DNA of 64,000 nucleotides from Paenibacillus sp. USDA918EY (GTDB taxonomy: Bacteria; Bacillota; Bacilli; Paenibacillales; Paenibacillaceae): the NCBI RefSeq assembly GCF_009870825.1, contig NZ_WTWY01000007.1, positions 62,001-126,000 of the forward strand, in the 5' to 3' direction. This document shows positions 38,957 through 47,734 of the stretch, piece by piece. The notes beneath the pieces are model-generated. The model was not told where the DNA came from, did not search any database, and saw nothing but the letters and a program-made list of their open reading frames with translations. Position numbers and translations under genes: made by a program. The number at the start of each line of letters is the position of its first letter. The first letter of the stretch is position 1.

Positions 38957-39919
38957 TTAAGTGGACAGCATCGTGTCCGCATTCCGGTAGCGACGCAAAA
39001 TATTTTCCGCGCGACGGATCACTTCCTCGGCGGCAAGCGCCGGTTCTTCGACGACCACTTGATCGCCGCAGCCGAGGACCATGCCGTAAAACCATTCATC
39101 CAGCGGAAACTCCCCTTGCACGCGCAGGCTTCCATCCTCAAGGATTTGGACTTGGTACCGATCGAAAGCATCGCCGATTCGATGCCTTGCCGAAGGCGAA
39201 AATCGAAGCGTCACGTGTCTGACCGGCGCATCGCCCGACCATTCCGGGTTCCAATCGTAGCGATCCTGCGGCGGTAACTCCCGGGGCTCGAATGTTTCAT
39301 CCAGCATGTCGATCTCCTGTACGCGCGAAAGGCGAAAAAACCTGAATTCTCCGCGAAGCAAGCAATAAGCCTGCACATACCACACATTCCCTTTTAAAAT
39401 GAGCCTGCCCGGTTCCACCACTCGCCTACTGTCCGTTCCGTTCATGTTGATGTACCACAGCCTAACCCTCCGGGACTGGTTGATGGCTTGCCGAAGCAGG
39501 CCCAACTTCTTTCTGGCGTCTTTTCCTTGGCCCCACGGGTTTAGATCGAACAATACATTCTCGGATAAAGCGGCCGCCTGCCCCAAACGGGGTCGGTGAA
39601 GCAGCGCCCCCACCTTTTCCAGCAGGCCGTCCAACGTACGGTCGTCGAGAGCCGCCTTGACGCCTTTGACAGCCGTAAAAATAGACGCGATTTCTTCAAG
39701 GGTCAAAAACTGTCTTGAAATCGTGTAATGCTCCATCAATTCAAATCCGCCGCTAGTCCCCGGATAAGCCGTCACCGGAATGCCCGCGCGGCTTAAGGCG
39801 TCCATATCCCTGTATATGGTTTTGGTCGAAACCTCGAACCGTTCGGCCAGTTCCTTGGCGCTGATCCTTCCCTGATTCAGCAGGAGCACCGTCATGGCTA
39901 ATAAGCGGTCTATTTTCAT
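38957..39919 (-). CDS. YafY-type WYL-domain transcriptional regulator
   Basis: A 320-residue protein with an N-terminal HTH_11 domain (MKIDRLLAMTVLLLNQGRISAKELAERFEVSTKTIYRDMDALSRAGIPV, residues 1-49) and a C-terminal WYL domain (from about residue 140: VRLWYINMNGTDSRRVVEPGRLILKGNVWYVQAYCLLRGEFRFFRLSRV) plus WCX tail. WYL domains bind nucleotides or other small ligands. Its ATG overlaps the stop of the DUF4129 gene by 4 bp, so it is translated with the MoxR-DUF58 operon. It may regulate that operon or only travel with it. Confidence 0.92.
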   Translation of the reverse strand: MKIDRLLAMTVLLLNQGRISAKELAERFEVSTKTIYRDMDALSRAGIPVTAYPGTSGGFELMEHYTISRQFLTLEEIASIFTAVKGVKAALDDRTLDGLLEKVGALLHRPRLGQAAALSENVLFDLNPWGQGKDARKKLGLLRQAINQSRRVRLWYINMNGTDSRRVVEPGRLILKGNVWYVQAYCLLRGEFRFFRLSRVQEIDMLDETFEPRELPPQDRYDWNPEWSGDAPVRHVTLRFSPSARHRIGDAFDRYQVQILEDGSLRVQGEFPLDEWFYGMVLGCGDQVVVEEPALAAEEVIRRAENILRRYRNADTMLST

Positions 39920-41211
39920 CGGTGTTTCCTTGCTCCTTCTCCGCGATTCGTCTCCGCTTCAGAACCATACCTAACTTCGTTATACCGGTCAACGATGCGG
40001 TTGACGTCCTTCGGGTCGAGCCCGGTGTAATCACCCTTGGACGTTAGCCGGGTTCCATTCTCGGATGGAGTAAGACTCGCGCGAAACCCGTATCCCTGCT
40101 TGACGGCGCGACGAATCAGGCTTTCATAAGCCCTGCGCGGATCGCCGCCCCCGGCTCCGTCCAGGGCGTCCCCGCGCTTTCTCCGCCATCTGCCGGGACG
40201 CTTCTGCACGCGTTCGATTTTCTCCACTTCGTCGACGTAAGCTCCTTCGTCCAGCGTTGTTCGCCGGATTTCGCGCATCAGCCGCAGCCGTTGCGCCAGC
40301 CGGGCCAGCCAGGCGCGAAGGCTTTCGGGAAGCCAGCGCCGCAGCAGCCGGTACAGCAAGGCGAGAAGGACAAGCGCTACGACGGCCGCCAGCAGGTAAA
40401 ACAGGATTTGGCTTGCGACCTGCACCCAATGCGGGGTAGGGGACGCCGGCGGAAGCCCCATGTCGGGCTGCTGCGGCTGAGCCGGCGGTTCCTCCACGGC
40501 CTGCGGCTGATCCCCGCCGCCCAGGCCGCGCAGCCATTCGGCCAGCCAATGCTTTACATATGCAAGCCCCTGGCCGAGGCCGTTCCATAAGCTGAGCAGG
40601 GTGATGACGGCAATCGTAAGCCATGTCATCCGGCGGTTTCGGGCCAAAATGCGGCGGAGAAGCTGACGGTCGGTTTCCTGCGCATTCGAGGCATCGCGGA
40701 CACGGTCCCCGTTCCACCGCAACAGAACGGTAAACAGCGTAAACAAGCTCATGAAATAGAGCCCGATGCGGTACGGCTCAAGAGCGTCTACCCTCGATGA
40801 GACGCCATACACGATCAAAGCGGACCCAAGCCCTGCCAGCGGAAGCTTCAGATCGATTTCCCGCCACAGCTCCTTGCGGCCGACGATGAGTCCGCGAAAC
40901 ACGGCGATGAGCGAAGCGAGCGCCGCCAGAACGCCGGCCCGAAGGCCGGCTGCCGCAAGCGGAATCAAGGCGGCGGCGATAAGCGCCGCAACCGGCAGCA
41001 GCGCTTTTTTTCCTCCCGCCTGCCGGATGCCCGCCAGCGTTCCCAAGGCATGCAGCAGCCAAATGAGCGGCGGCAGCCAGCCGGGAACGAGATCCATGGC
41101 AAATACCATGTAAAGCAGTACAAAGGGGTAACAGGCCGCCGTCTCAAGGAGCGAGTTCCCAAGCACGGCCAGCACGCGTCGCATAACCATGTCTTTTCCC
41201 AGCTTCGTCAT
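39916..41211 (-). CDS. DUF4129-domain membrane protein
   Basis: A 431-residue membrane protein with about five to six hydrophobic segments in the first 200 residues (LETAACYPFVLLYMVFAMDLVPGWLPPLIWLLHALG and later), a proline-rich extracellular linker (EEPPAQPQQPDMGLPPASPTPHW, about 240-262), a further membrane segment (VASQILFYLLAAVVALVLLALLY) and a cytoplasmic DUF4129-like tail (GGDPRRAYESLIRRAVKQGYGFRASLTPSENGTRL). In B. subtilis the third gene after the MoxR and DUF58 genes (yebA) also carries an extracellular transglutaminase domain; none is seen here. AGGAGG lies seven nt before the ATG, which overlaps the DUF58 stop by 4 bp. Confidence 0.82.
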   Translation of the reverse strand: MTKLGKDMVMRRVLAVLGNSLLETAACYPFVLLYMVFAMDLVPGWLPPLIWLLHALGTLAGIRQAGGKKALLPVAALIAAALIPLAAAGLRAGVLAALASLIAVFRGLIVGRKELWREIDLKLPLAGLGSALIVYGVSSRVDALEPYRIGLYFMSLFTLFTVLLRWNGDRVRDASNAQETDRQLLRRILARNRRMTWLTIAVITLLSLWNGLGQGLAYVKHWLAEWLRGLGGGDQPQAVEEPPAQPQQPDMGLPPASPTPHWVQVASQILFYLLAAVVALVLLALLYRLLRRWLPESLRAWLARLAQRLRLMREIRRTTLDEGAYVDEVEKIERVQKRPGRWRRKRGDALDGAGGGDPRRAYESLIRRAVKQGYGFRASLTPSENGTRLTSKGDYTGLDPKDVNRIVDRYNEVRYGSEAETNRGEGARKHR

Positions 41212-42311
41212 GCCCCGGCCTCCTCGATTCCTTCGTACAGATCGGCGATCGACACGCGGTGGCCCCGCTGCTCCAGCAGCCGAACCGCATCCCGAATGGC
41301 AGGGGACACATGGGGCGTGACCAGAAAATAATCGATCGTTTCCTCCCTCTCTGCCTCCGCTTCTCCCCTGAGCAGCTCATGAAACGGCCTTTGGACCTTC
41401 ATCTCGACGGCGGCCATCGCCTCAAATACATCCTCCAGATGGGCACGGCCGTAATCCGGCGTCAAAAACGACCGGTCTGCATCGGCATGCGGCGAAAGAT
41501 AGGCGTTGCTTGCAAACCCGGCTGCCATTCCCTGCCCAATGAGCGCGGCGGCGCAGGTAGCCGCATAAGACAGCGCCTCTTCGATGACCTCGGGTTTCGT
41601 CACCACGTTCCACATCTGCTCCGACACCTCGACGTTAAGCAGGATCATCGTCTTTGGATCGGCCGAATAACCATGCTGATGCACCTGCAGCTCCCCGCTT
41701 CTGGCGCTGGCTTTCCAGTGGATGCGGTTCATCCCGTCTCCGGGCGCATAACTTCTGACCCCCGTATACAGAAACGGGTCTTCGACGATCCACCGGCGGA
41801 CGGCCAATTCGCCCTGCCACGTTTTCCAGGACGACGGCAGCTCGTCGTCCCTCCGCAGCGCCGGATAAACCACCAAACGTTTATTTAGGGTTACCTTCAG
41901 CGAAGGCGTGTACATCGCAAACAAATCGCTCCCGGTCATCGTTGCCGTATCCATCCGGAATATACCGCGGCTTCGGCACTGGATCTGATGCGTCCGCGTA
42001 ATCCTCGTTCCTGCGGGCAGCGAAAAAAGGCTCGTATGGTTTTGGTAGATCTCGCCTTCGCTGACCCAGGTCTCTTTGCTCCGTTTGAACCCCAGCGATG
42101 CGGGAAGCATCGCTTCCAGGCGAAGCCACGGGATCGGCACGCGGCGTTTGTTTTCGATGACTTCCACCATTTCGATCCAATCCCCCGCATAACAGGTTCG
42201 GGTGCTGAAATGGCGGTCATAGTTCAGCTTGCCAAGCGCGTATTTTCCGAGAACCAGCCCCTGCAGCGCCATCACGATCCCGCAGGCCAAAAACAGCCAC
42301 AGCACCGCCAT
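41208..42311 (-). CDS. DUF58-domain protein (YeaD-like)
   Basis: A 367-residue protein with one N-terminal hydrophobic segment (MAVLWLFLACGIVMALQGLVLG) and a DUF58 domain whose signature is YAPGDGMNRIHWKASARSGELQVHQHG (about 190-216), the start of a von Willebrand A-like fold; the tail holds TIDYFLVTPHVSPAIRDAVRLLEQRGHRVSIADLYEG. DUF58 proteins are partners of MoxR ATPases, probably as clients or co-chaperones in the assembly of envelope enzymes. Its ATG follows directly on the MoxR stop (TAAATG), and its stop overlaps the DUF4129 start. Confidence 0.9.
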   Translation of the reverse strand: MAVLWLFLACGIVMALQGLVLGKYALGKLNYDRHFSTRTCYAGDWIEMVEVIENKRRVPIPWLRLEAMLPASLGFKRSKETWVSEGEIYQNHTSLFSLPAGTRITRTHQIQCRSRGIFRMDTATMTGSDLFAMYTPSLKVTLNKRLVVYPALRRDDELPSSWKTWQGELAVRRWIVEDPFLYTGVRSYAPGDGMNRIHWKASARSGELQVHQHGYSADPKTMILLNVEVSEQMWNVVTKPEVIEEALSYAATCAAALIGQGMAAGFASNAYLSPHADADRSFLTPDYGRAHLEDVFEAMAAVEMKVQRPFHELLRGEAEAEREETIDYFLVTPHVSPAIRDAVRLLEQRGHRVSIADLYEGIEEAGA

Positions 42312-43277
42312 TTACTTCACGCCGCTTTCAAGTTCTTTTTCGCTCGGAACCGGGATGCTGTTCAAAATCCCTGTCAGGATGCGTTCGGCCTGACTTCCCG
42401 CTTCGTGCCGCTTTCTGAGCACCAGCCGGTGCGACCATACCGGGAGGAGAAGCTGCTTGATATCGTCCGGCAGCACATAATCCCTGCCCTGCAAGGCCGC
42501 ATAGGCCTGAACGGCGCGGAGCAGCGCTTGGGTGCCGCGCGGGCTGATGCCAAGCGCCGTTTCGTCATGGCTTCGGGTCGCTTCGGCCAAAGCGACGATA
42601 TAACCCATCAAGTCGTCCGCTACCCGGACCTGCCCGCACAGCCGCTGCGCTTCCAGAACTTCCTCCGCGGTTGCCGTCCGCGCCGTTTCTTCAGGCTTCA
42701 GGCTGCCCGCGGCCGCCGTTCTCCGTAAAATCTCCACGCCTTCGGCAGCCGAAGGATATCCCAGCTTCATCCGGATCAGAAAACGGTCCATCTGGGCTTC
42801 CGGTAGCGGAAAGGTGCCTTGGTTATCCACCGGGTTCTGCGTGGCGAGCACCATAAACGGGCTTTCCAGCGGCATCGTGCGCCCCTCGATGCTGATTTGC
42901 CGCTCCTCCATGCATTCCAGCAGGCTGGACTGCGTCCGCGGCGTGGCCCGGTTGATTTCGTCGGCAAGCACAATGCGGGAAAACAGCGGTCCCGGCCGAA
43001 AATGGAACTCCCCGTCCTTCTGATTGAAATAATGAATGCCCGTCAAATCCGAAGGGAGCAGATCCGGCGTAAACTGAATCCGCTGGAAGCTGAGGCTGAG
43101 CGATGCGGCCAGGCTTTTGGCCAGCAGCGTTTTGCCCGTTCCCGGCACGTCTTCGAGCAGCACATGCCCTGAGGCAAGCAGCGCCGTCAGCAGCAGGTCG
43201 ACCTCGCGTTCCTTGCCTACGATGACGTTTGCGATGTTTTGCTTCAATTTTTGCCCAAGCTGGCGAACGATCTCCAT
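42312..43277 (-). CDS. MoxR-family AAA+ ATPase
   Basis: A 321-residue AAA+ chaperone-like ATPase: Walker A LLEDVPGTGKTLLAKSLAASL (about 37-57), IQFTPDLLPSDLTGIHYFNQ, Walker B IVLADEINRATPRTQSSLLECMEERQISIEG (about 102-132), sensor 1 LATQNPVDNQGTFPLPEAQMDRFLIRM, and GISPRGTQALLRAVQAYAALQGRDYVLPDDIKQLLLPV near the C-terminus. The frame stays open 55 codons upstream, but the ATG at 43275-43277 (MEIVRQLGQ) has GGACGGGG before it and starts at the usual MoxR N-terminus. It leads a five-gene operon with DUF58, DUF4129, WYL and GyrI-like genes. Confidence 0.94.
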   Translation of the reverse strand: MEIVRQLGQKLKQNIANVIVGKEREVDLLLTALLASGHVLLEDVPGTGKTLLAKSLAASLSLSFQRIQFTPDLLPSDLTGIHYFNQKDGEFHFRPGPLFSRIVLADEINRATPRTQSSLLECMEERQISIEGRTMPLESPFMVLATQNPVDNQGTFPLPEAQMDRFLIRMKLGYPSAAEGVEILRRTAAAGSLKPEETARTATAEEVLEAQRLCGQVRVADDLMGYIVALAEATRSHDETALGISPRGTQALLRAVQAYAALQGRDYVLPDDIKQLLLPVWSHRLVLRKRHEAGSQAERILTGILNSIPVPSEKELESGVK

Positions 43278-43485
43278 ATGTTTCCCCGTCCTTCCTTCCC
43301 TTTCTCCGTCCCGAACGCCTTCATTCAAACCACAGTGCGGCAAAACCCGCCTCATTAAAGCGTTTGCAAAAAGCGGAGAAGGTTTCCTGTTAAGATCGGC
43401 AGTGCCGTGTCTTCCGTTTTCCTCTCCCAACCATTTTAACAAATTATTCTCTATAAATGGAGATGGCTTAAAAATACCGGCAGCA

Positions 43486-43515
43486 TTGACGCCTGCCCCA
43501 TCCCGTCGGTAATAT
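43486..43515 (+). promoter_or_regulatory. Promoter of DUF423 gene
   Basis: TTGACG, 18 bp, TAATAT, with about 15 nt of leader before the TTG start at 43537. Confidence 0.6.
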
Positions 43516-43536
43516 GGGCTTAAGAGGTGATATCAT

Positions 43537-43905
43537 TTGAGTACGATGCTGATGCTTGGCGGGATCATGCTGTTTCTTGCGGTGGCGCTCGGCGCTTTCG
43601 GGGCGCATGCCCTGAAGGAGCGCCTGAACGAAAGCCAACAGAAGACATACCAGACCGGCGTGTTATACCATTTGGTCCACGGGCTTGGCCTTGTGCTGAT
43701 CGGGCTTTATGCGGGAATGGCGCAGCATGCCTCCATGGCCGTATTGGCCGGATGGTTTATTTTTGCGGGGATGCTTCTGTTCTCCGGCAGCCTGTACGCG
43801 CTGAGCCTGACCGGCATCCGGAAGCTTGGCGCCATTACGCCGCTGGGCGGCGTGGCTTTTTTGGCCGGATGGGTTCTGTTTATCGTGGCGGCGGCACAAG
43901 GGTGA
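43537..43905 (+). CDS. ywdK: DUF423 membrane protein (YwdK-like)
   Basis: A 122-residue membrane protein of the DUF423/YwdK family with four hydrophobic segments: MLMLGGIMLFLAVALGAFGAHALKERL at the start (GAFGAHALK is the family signature), YHLVHGLGLVLIGLYAGM, AVLAGWFIFAGMLLFSGSLYALSLTG and LGGVAFLAGWVLFIVAAAQG. Function unknown. The start is TTG: AAGAGGTGATATCAT sets it at the right distance, while the next in-frame ATG, three codons on, would be too far from the ribosome site. A strong terminator follows. Confidence 0.92.
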   Translation: MSTMLMLGGIMLFLAVALGAFGAHALKERLNESQQKTYQTGVLYHLVHGLGLVLIGLYAGMAQHASMAVLAGWFIFAGMLLFSGSLYALSLTGIRKLGAITPLGGVAFLAGWVLFIVAAAQG

Positions 43906-43933
43906 GCGAAGCTGCAGTATACGCTTTAACCGG

Positions 43934-43970
43934 AAAAAGCGCATCCCGGCTTGAGGGAATGCGCTTTTTT
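43934..43970. terminator. Bidirectional terminator between DUF423 gene and rlmN
   Basis: AAAAAGCGCAT-CCC pairs with GGG-aATGCGCTTTTT; five A precede and six T follow. It serves both convergent genes. Confidence 0.93.
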
Positions 43971-43995
43971 CATGGAAATGTTCATCTTCCCGTTA

Positions 43996-45093
43996 TTACT
44001 CGTTCGCGGCCCGGCTTGCTTTCGCGCTGCGCCCGCGTTCGCTTTGGATCTGCTTGCTGCGCAGCTGTCCGCAGGCCGCATCGATGTCGGTGCCATGCTC
44101 GAGCCGGACGCTTACGCTGATGTTGTTTTTCTTTAGCGTATCGTAGAAGGCGGTAATCGTCTCCTTGGAGCTCCGCTGATATTGGCTGTGCTCGTCTACC
44201 GGATTATACGGGATCAGGTTGACGTTGGCCAGGTGTCTGCGGCTGCTCACCAGCTGTGCCAGCTCTAGCGCGTGCTCCGGCTGGTCGTTGACGTCTTTTA
44301 GCAAAATATACTCCAGCGTAATCCTGCGGTTCGTTTTCTCCAGATAATAATCGATCGCCTCCATGAGCGGCTCGATCGGGTAAGCCCGGTTGATCTTCAT
44401 GATGCGCGTCCGGATTTCATTGTTTGGCGCGTGCAGGGAAATCGCCAGATTCGTGCCCAGATCGCTGTCGGCGAATTCGCGGATCTTCGGCACCAAACCG
44501 CTGGTGGACACCGTGATATGCCGCGGTCCGATGGCCAGGCCTTTATGATCGCGAATAACCCGGATGAAATTCGACATATGCTCGAAGTTGTCGAACGGCT
44601 CGCCGATGCCCATGACGACGATATGGGTGACCCGCTCGCCCTTTTGCCGGCTGTCCAGATAAAGCTGGACCTTCATCACCTGCTCGACGATTTCGCCGCT
44701 CGTCAAGTCCCGGCTTTTGCTCAGCAGACCGCTGGCGCAGAAGCTGCACCCGATATTGCAACCCACCTGCGTCGTCACGCAGACGGACAGGCCGAATTTA
44801 TGGCGCATCAGCACGGTTTCGATCAAGTTGCCGTCCTGCAGCCGGAACAAAAATTTGATCGTGCCGTCGGCAGATTCCTGCCGGGTATGCTCCTCCAGCG
44901 TCTGGATCGCAAAATGTTCCTCCAGCAAAGCCCGGCACTCCGATTTTAGCTCGGGCATCTCGGTGAATTCGGTCACCCGGCTGCGGTACAGTCCTTCCCA
45001 TACGAGCCGGGCGCGAGATTTTTTATGTCCATGCTCAGCCAGCCATGCGGCAAGCTGATCCAAAGTGAGTCCATAAATGGATGGTTTATTCAT
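43996..45093 (-). CDS. rlmN: 23S rRNA (adenine-C2)-methyltransferase RlmN
   Basis: A 365-residue radical-SAM enzyme that methylates C2 of A2503 in 23S rRNA and A37 in some tRNAs. The iron-sulfur motif is [12 protein letters not shown] (CX3CX2C, about residues 112-119); SAM-binding [12 protein letters not shown] and [22 protein letters not shown] follow; the second catalytic cysteine is in [12 protein letters not shown] near 340. Length is slightly above the usual 345-360. The sequence around the cluster reads like RlmN ([19 protein letters not shown]) and not like the resistance methylase Cfr. The last 20 residues are basic and variable. No operon partner. Confidence 0.93.
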   Translation of the reverse strand: MNKPSIYGLTLDQLAAWLAEHGHKKSRARLVWEGLYRSRVTEFTEMPELKSECRALLEEHFAIQTLEEHTRQESADGTIKFLFRLQDGNLIETVLMRHKFGLSVCVTTQVGCNIGCSFCASGLLSKSRDLTSGEIVEQVMKVQLYLDSRQKGERVTHIVVMGIGEPFDNFEHMSNFIRVIRDHKGLAIGPRHITVSTSGLVPKIREFADSDLGTNLAISLHAPNNEIRTRIMKINRAYPIEPLMEAIDYYLEKTNRRITLEYILLKDVNDQPEHALELAQLVSSRRHLANVNLIPYNPVDEHSQYQRSSKETITAFYDTLKKNNISVSVRLEHGTDIDAACGQLRSKQIQSERGRSAKASRAANE

Positions 45094-45333
45094 CGGTTTA
45101 CGTTCCTCTTTTCAAAAAAGCGTAAAATTGTCGTACCTCTCTACTTTAACAGATCGGAACGGAAATCTGTCATTATTGTCCCAAAATTTTATTAGCAAAA
45201 CAAGGGGAGGCAGGCAGGATTTGCGGCTGCTGAAGCCAAGCGCTGGCCGAAGCATTGGATAGAACCGCAGCAACTCCTGCCGGTTGTGTACGTGCAAATC
45301 CACATCGCCGAACCGGGTAATCAGGCTTCCATC

Positions 45334-45804
45334 CTATTTGTTCGATCCCATTTGATCCGCCAGCTCGCGCAGGTTTGCCAATACCTCTTCCCAACGGCTT
45401 TTCATCGCCTCTCTGGCGCTCATGTCCTCAAGCTTCTCCTGATGAAAACTGACGGTCGCTTTTCCCTGCGCCGCAGGCAAAACGCGGATCTGCAGCGTGG
45501 ACGGATGCTCCCATCCGGGGAGCTTCCATCTCATCCGCAGCTGCTCCGGCGGCTTGACCACCCGAAACTCGCCCGTGATCCCGCCGGCCGCGGCAAAGGT
45601 TTGTCCAGGCTTCAGCTCCAGCTTGTCCACTTCCCCGATCCACAGCTTCATTCCTTCGGGAGAGATCAGCAGCGACCAGGCTTGCTGCACGGTCGAAGGC
45701 AGGGTTCTTCTTACGCCGATTTGAAAACCCGCCGCGGCCGTCATGCCGACAGGCTTGGCATGCTGCGCCCTTTCGGATTTGCTTTCGTTCCGGGATTGCT
45801 TCAT
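45334..45804 (-). CDS. SRPBCC/AHSA1-family protein
   Basis: A 156-residue protein of the START-like SRPBCC fold: FQIGVRRTLPSTVQQAWSLLISPEGMKLWIGEVDKLELKPGQTFAAAGGITGEFRVVKPPEQLRMRWKLPGWEHPSTLQIRVLPAAQGKATVSFHQEKLEDM spans most of it and has the AHSA1 pattern. These proteins bind hydrophobic ligands; the role here is unknown. The frame opens 67 codons upstream, but GGAGGAGGAACGTGAC before the ATG at 45802-45804 decides the start. The ArsR gene that often accompanies such proteins is absent. Confidence 0.85.
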   Translation of the reverse strand: MKQSRNESKSERAQHAKPVGMTAAAGFQIGVRRTLPSTVQQAWSLLISPEGMKLWIGEVDKLELKPGQTFAAAGGITGEFRVVKPPEQLRMRWKLPGWEHPSTLQIRVLPAAQGKATVSFHQEKLEDMSAREAMKSRWEEVLANLRELADQMGSNK

Positions 45805-45857
45805 GTCACGTTCCTCCTCCGTTTTCGAATCGTTATGATTCCTCATGAAGTATTCGT

Positions 45858-45965
45858 CTAAACTCCGCGGCGAGTGTCTTTGGAAGCGGCTCTTCTGCAG
45901 CTCCTTACCGCTATGGGATCCATCGCCGCGGCAGGCAATGTCGTGAATGCGAGCTTGTTGTTCAT
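45858..45965 (-). CDS. Possible small ORF upstream of the SRPBCC gene
   Basis: A 35-codon ORF (MNNKLAFTTLPAAAMDPIAV at the start) with AAAGGATGGAG close to the ATG. It ends 53 bp before the SRPBCC start. No family is recognised; it may be a remnant or chance ORF. Confidence 0.2.
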   Translation of the reverse strand: MNNKLAFTTLPAAAMDPIAVRSCRRAASKDTRRGV

Positions 45966-46056
45966 CGTCTCCATCCTTTGCTTCGTTTAGGGCGGTAACC
46001 TTCACTAACAGCTTGATATTACCTCTCGGTATTCGGGATGTAAATATATGGGTGCA

Positions 46057-47472
46057 TCACAACAAAAAGATCGCCAAAACGGTTGTGGCAAAGAGACCGA
46101 TCAACACCGGCTTCAAGTTGCGGCGGGCCAGCTCGAACGGGCTGACGCCGCAAATGGCGGCCGCCGGGATCAGCGCCCATGGAATCAGCGTACCGCCTCC
46201 GACCCAAATCGCCGCTACCTGGCCGAGGGCAGTCAGCGTCGCGGCTCCCGTATGGGTTGCCGCGGCAAATAGCTGGGCGATAGAGCCGGCGAGTGATATG
46301 CCGGAAAAACCCGAACCGTCCAGCCCGGTGATCGCTCCCGTGATGGTCAAAGTGACGGCCCCTACGACCCCGTTGAGCGGCACAAGTCCGGCCAGCGCTA
46401 CCCCAAGATCGTTGACGATCCCATGCGATGTCTCGGGCAGCACTTTTCCGAACAAATCGGTAAACGCCGAATCGCCAAGATAAAAAAAGGCGGCGATCGG
46501 TATGACCGGGCCAAACACTTTAAAGCCGAAAACGAAGCCGTCGATCAAATAAGAGGTGATTTTTTCGAGCCCGCCGTTTCTGTGGGCGATAAGCGAAATG
46601 ACGATCAGAATGAGCACCGCCGTGCCTCCGACGAGCGCGGTTGCATCCCCGCCCTGAAGCTTCAGCACGAACATGGCCGCCACATCGGCAAGAAAAAGAA
46701 GCATAATCGCCAGCGCCAGCGTGTTTTTGGCAGCGGCAGGCAGCCGAAGGGCCTGTTCATCTTCTTCTCCGCTTGCGGCAAGGGTATTCCCTGCGCTTTT
46801 GATCTTTACCAATCCGTCTCTCCACGTCCCGTTTTTCATGTCCTTGCGCATCATCCAGAAAGCGGTCACCGTCGTGACAAGCCCCATGCAAACCACGAGC
46901 GGCACGCTCGCTTCCATCACGCTTGCCGCGGGCAGCCCGGCCGCGTCGGCCGTGAGCTTCGGCGCGCCCTGAATAATATAGTCGCCGGATAACGCGATGC
47001 CGTGGCCGAACAGGTTCATCGCCATCGCCGCACCCAGGGCGGGCAGGCCGACCCGGATTGCAACCGGAAGCAGAACGGCGCCGATCAGCGCGACGGCGGG
47101 TGAAGGCCAGAAGAAAAAAGACGTGACCATCATGATGATCCCGATGCCCCAATAGGCCATGGCCGGCGTGCGCAAAAACCTCGTCAGCGGCGCCACCATC
47201 GCTTCATTGATGCCGGTCCGGATCAGCACGCGGCTCATCGCCACGATAATGGAGATGATCATGATCGTTCCCATCAGCTCTTTGGTCGCGTAGATAAACG
47301 AGTTGAACATCCCGGATACCGAGCCGCTGACCGTGCCCGTCGCCAAAACGCCAAGCGCCAAAATTCCCGCGACGCAAAGCATCGTCGTGTCCCGCCGCCG
47401 GATGAGCAGCGCCATAATCAGCACGATAAACGCCAAATACACGTAATGAATTGCCGTTAAATGAATGACCAT
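46057..47472 (-). CDS. Permease of the ion-transporter (IT) type, substrate unknown
   Basis: A 471-residue membrane protein with about eleven to twelve hydrophobic segments. It resembles carriers of the IT superfamily (DctM, CitM and GntP-like): VLIRTGINEAMVAPLTRFL, FFFWPSPAVALIGAVLLPVAIRVGLPALGAAMAMNLFGHGIALSGDYIIQGAPKL (about 120-175) and a second repeat LTITGAITGLDGSGFSGISLAGSIAQLFAAATHTGAATLTALGQVAAIWVGGG (about 385-437). A dicarboxylate or other organic anion would be a reasonable guess, but no residue fixes it. AGGGAGTG lies about 11 nt before the ATG. An unusual 43-bp hairpin lies in the region upstream (47542-47584). Confidence 0.78.
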   Translation of the reverse strand: MVIHLTAIHYVYLAFIVLIMALLIRRRDTTMLCVAGILALGVLATGTVSGSVSGMFNSFIYATKELMGTIMIISIIVAMSRVLIRTGINEAMVAPLTRFLRTPAMAYWGIGIIMMVTSFFFWPSPAVALIGAVLLPVAIRVGLPALGAAMAMNLFGHGIALSGDYIIQGAPKLTADAAGLPAASVMEASVPLVVCMGLVTTVTAFWMMRKDMKNGTWRDGLVKIKSAGNTLAASGEEDEQALRLPAAAKNTLALAIMLLFLADVAAMFVLKLQGGDATALVGGTAVLILIVISLIAHRNGGLEKITSYLIDGFVFGFKVFGPVIPIAAFFYLGDSAFTDLFGKVLPETSHGIVNDLGVALAGLVPLNGVVGAVTLTITGAITGLDGSGFSGISLAGSIAQLFAAATHTGAATLTALGQVAAIWVGGGTLIPWALIPAAAICGVSPFELARRNLKPVLIGLFATTVLAIFLL

Positions 47473-47541
47473 GTTGTAGGGTCACTCCCTTCCCCTGCTG
47501 CAAATTGTGTTATATGTTATGCAGGGGCCTGGGCATGGGTT

Positions 47542-47584
47542 CATGTCCCGGCTTTCCGGCCGTCCAAGCGAAAGCGGGGACATG
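47542..47584. other. Hairpin in the region upstream of the permease gene
   Basis: CATGTCCC pairs with GGGACATG, continued by GCTTT/AAAGC after a one-base mismatch on each side. It lies 70 bp before the permease start and could be a leader structure or an operator. No U-tract follows. Confidence 0.5.
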
Positions 47585-47647
47585 GCACCGGCGATTTTAT
47601 CTCAAGCACTTTGCATAAGACGACTCCTTGCAAACAGCCGCCTATGT

Positions 47648-47672
47648 AAAAAGCCGCTCCGAAGAGCGGCTT
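47648..47672 (-). terminator. Terminator of the aldo/keto reductase gene
   Basis: AAGCCGCTC/GAGCGGCTT with loop CGAA; on the minus strand five T follow. It lies 62 bp past the stop. Confidence 0.85.
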
Positions 47673-47734
47673 GGCCGTTGATATCTATCTATATAGATTG
47701 AACCTGTAAGCTTCATTTCTTTAGTTCATTCTAT

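Noticed and set aside
43996..45093. rlmN considered as the resistance methylase cfr
   Set aside because: The N-terminal and cluster-flanking sequences read like RlmN ([27 protein letters not shown]) and not like Cfr.
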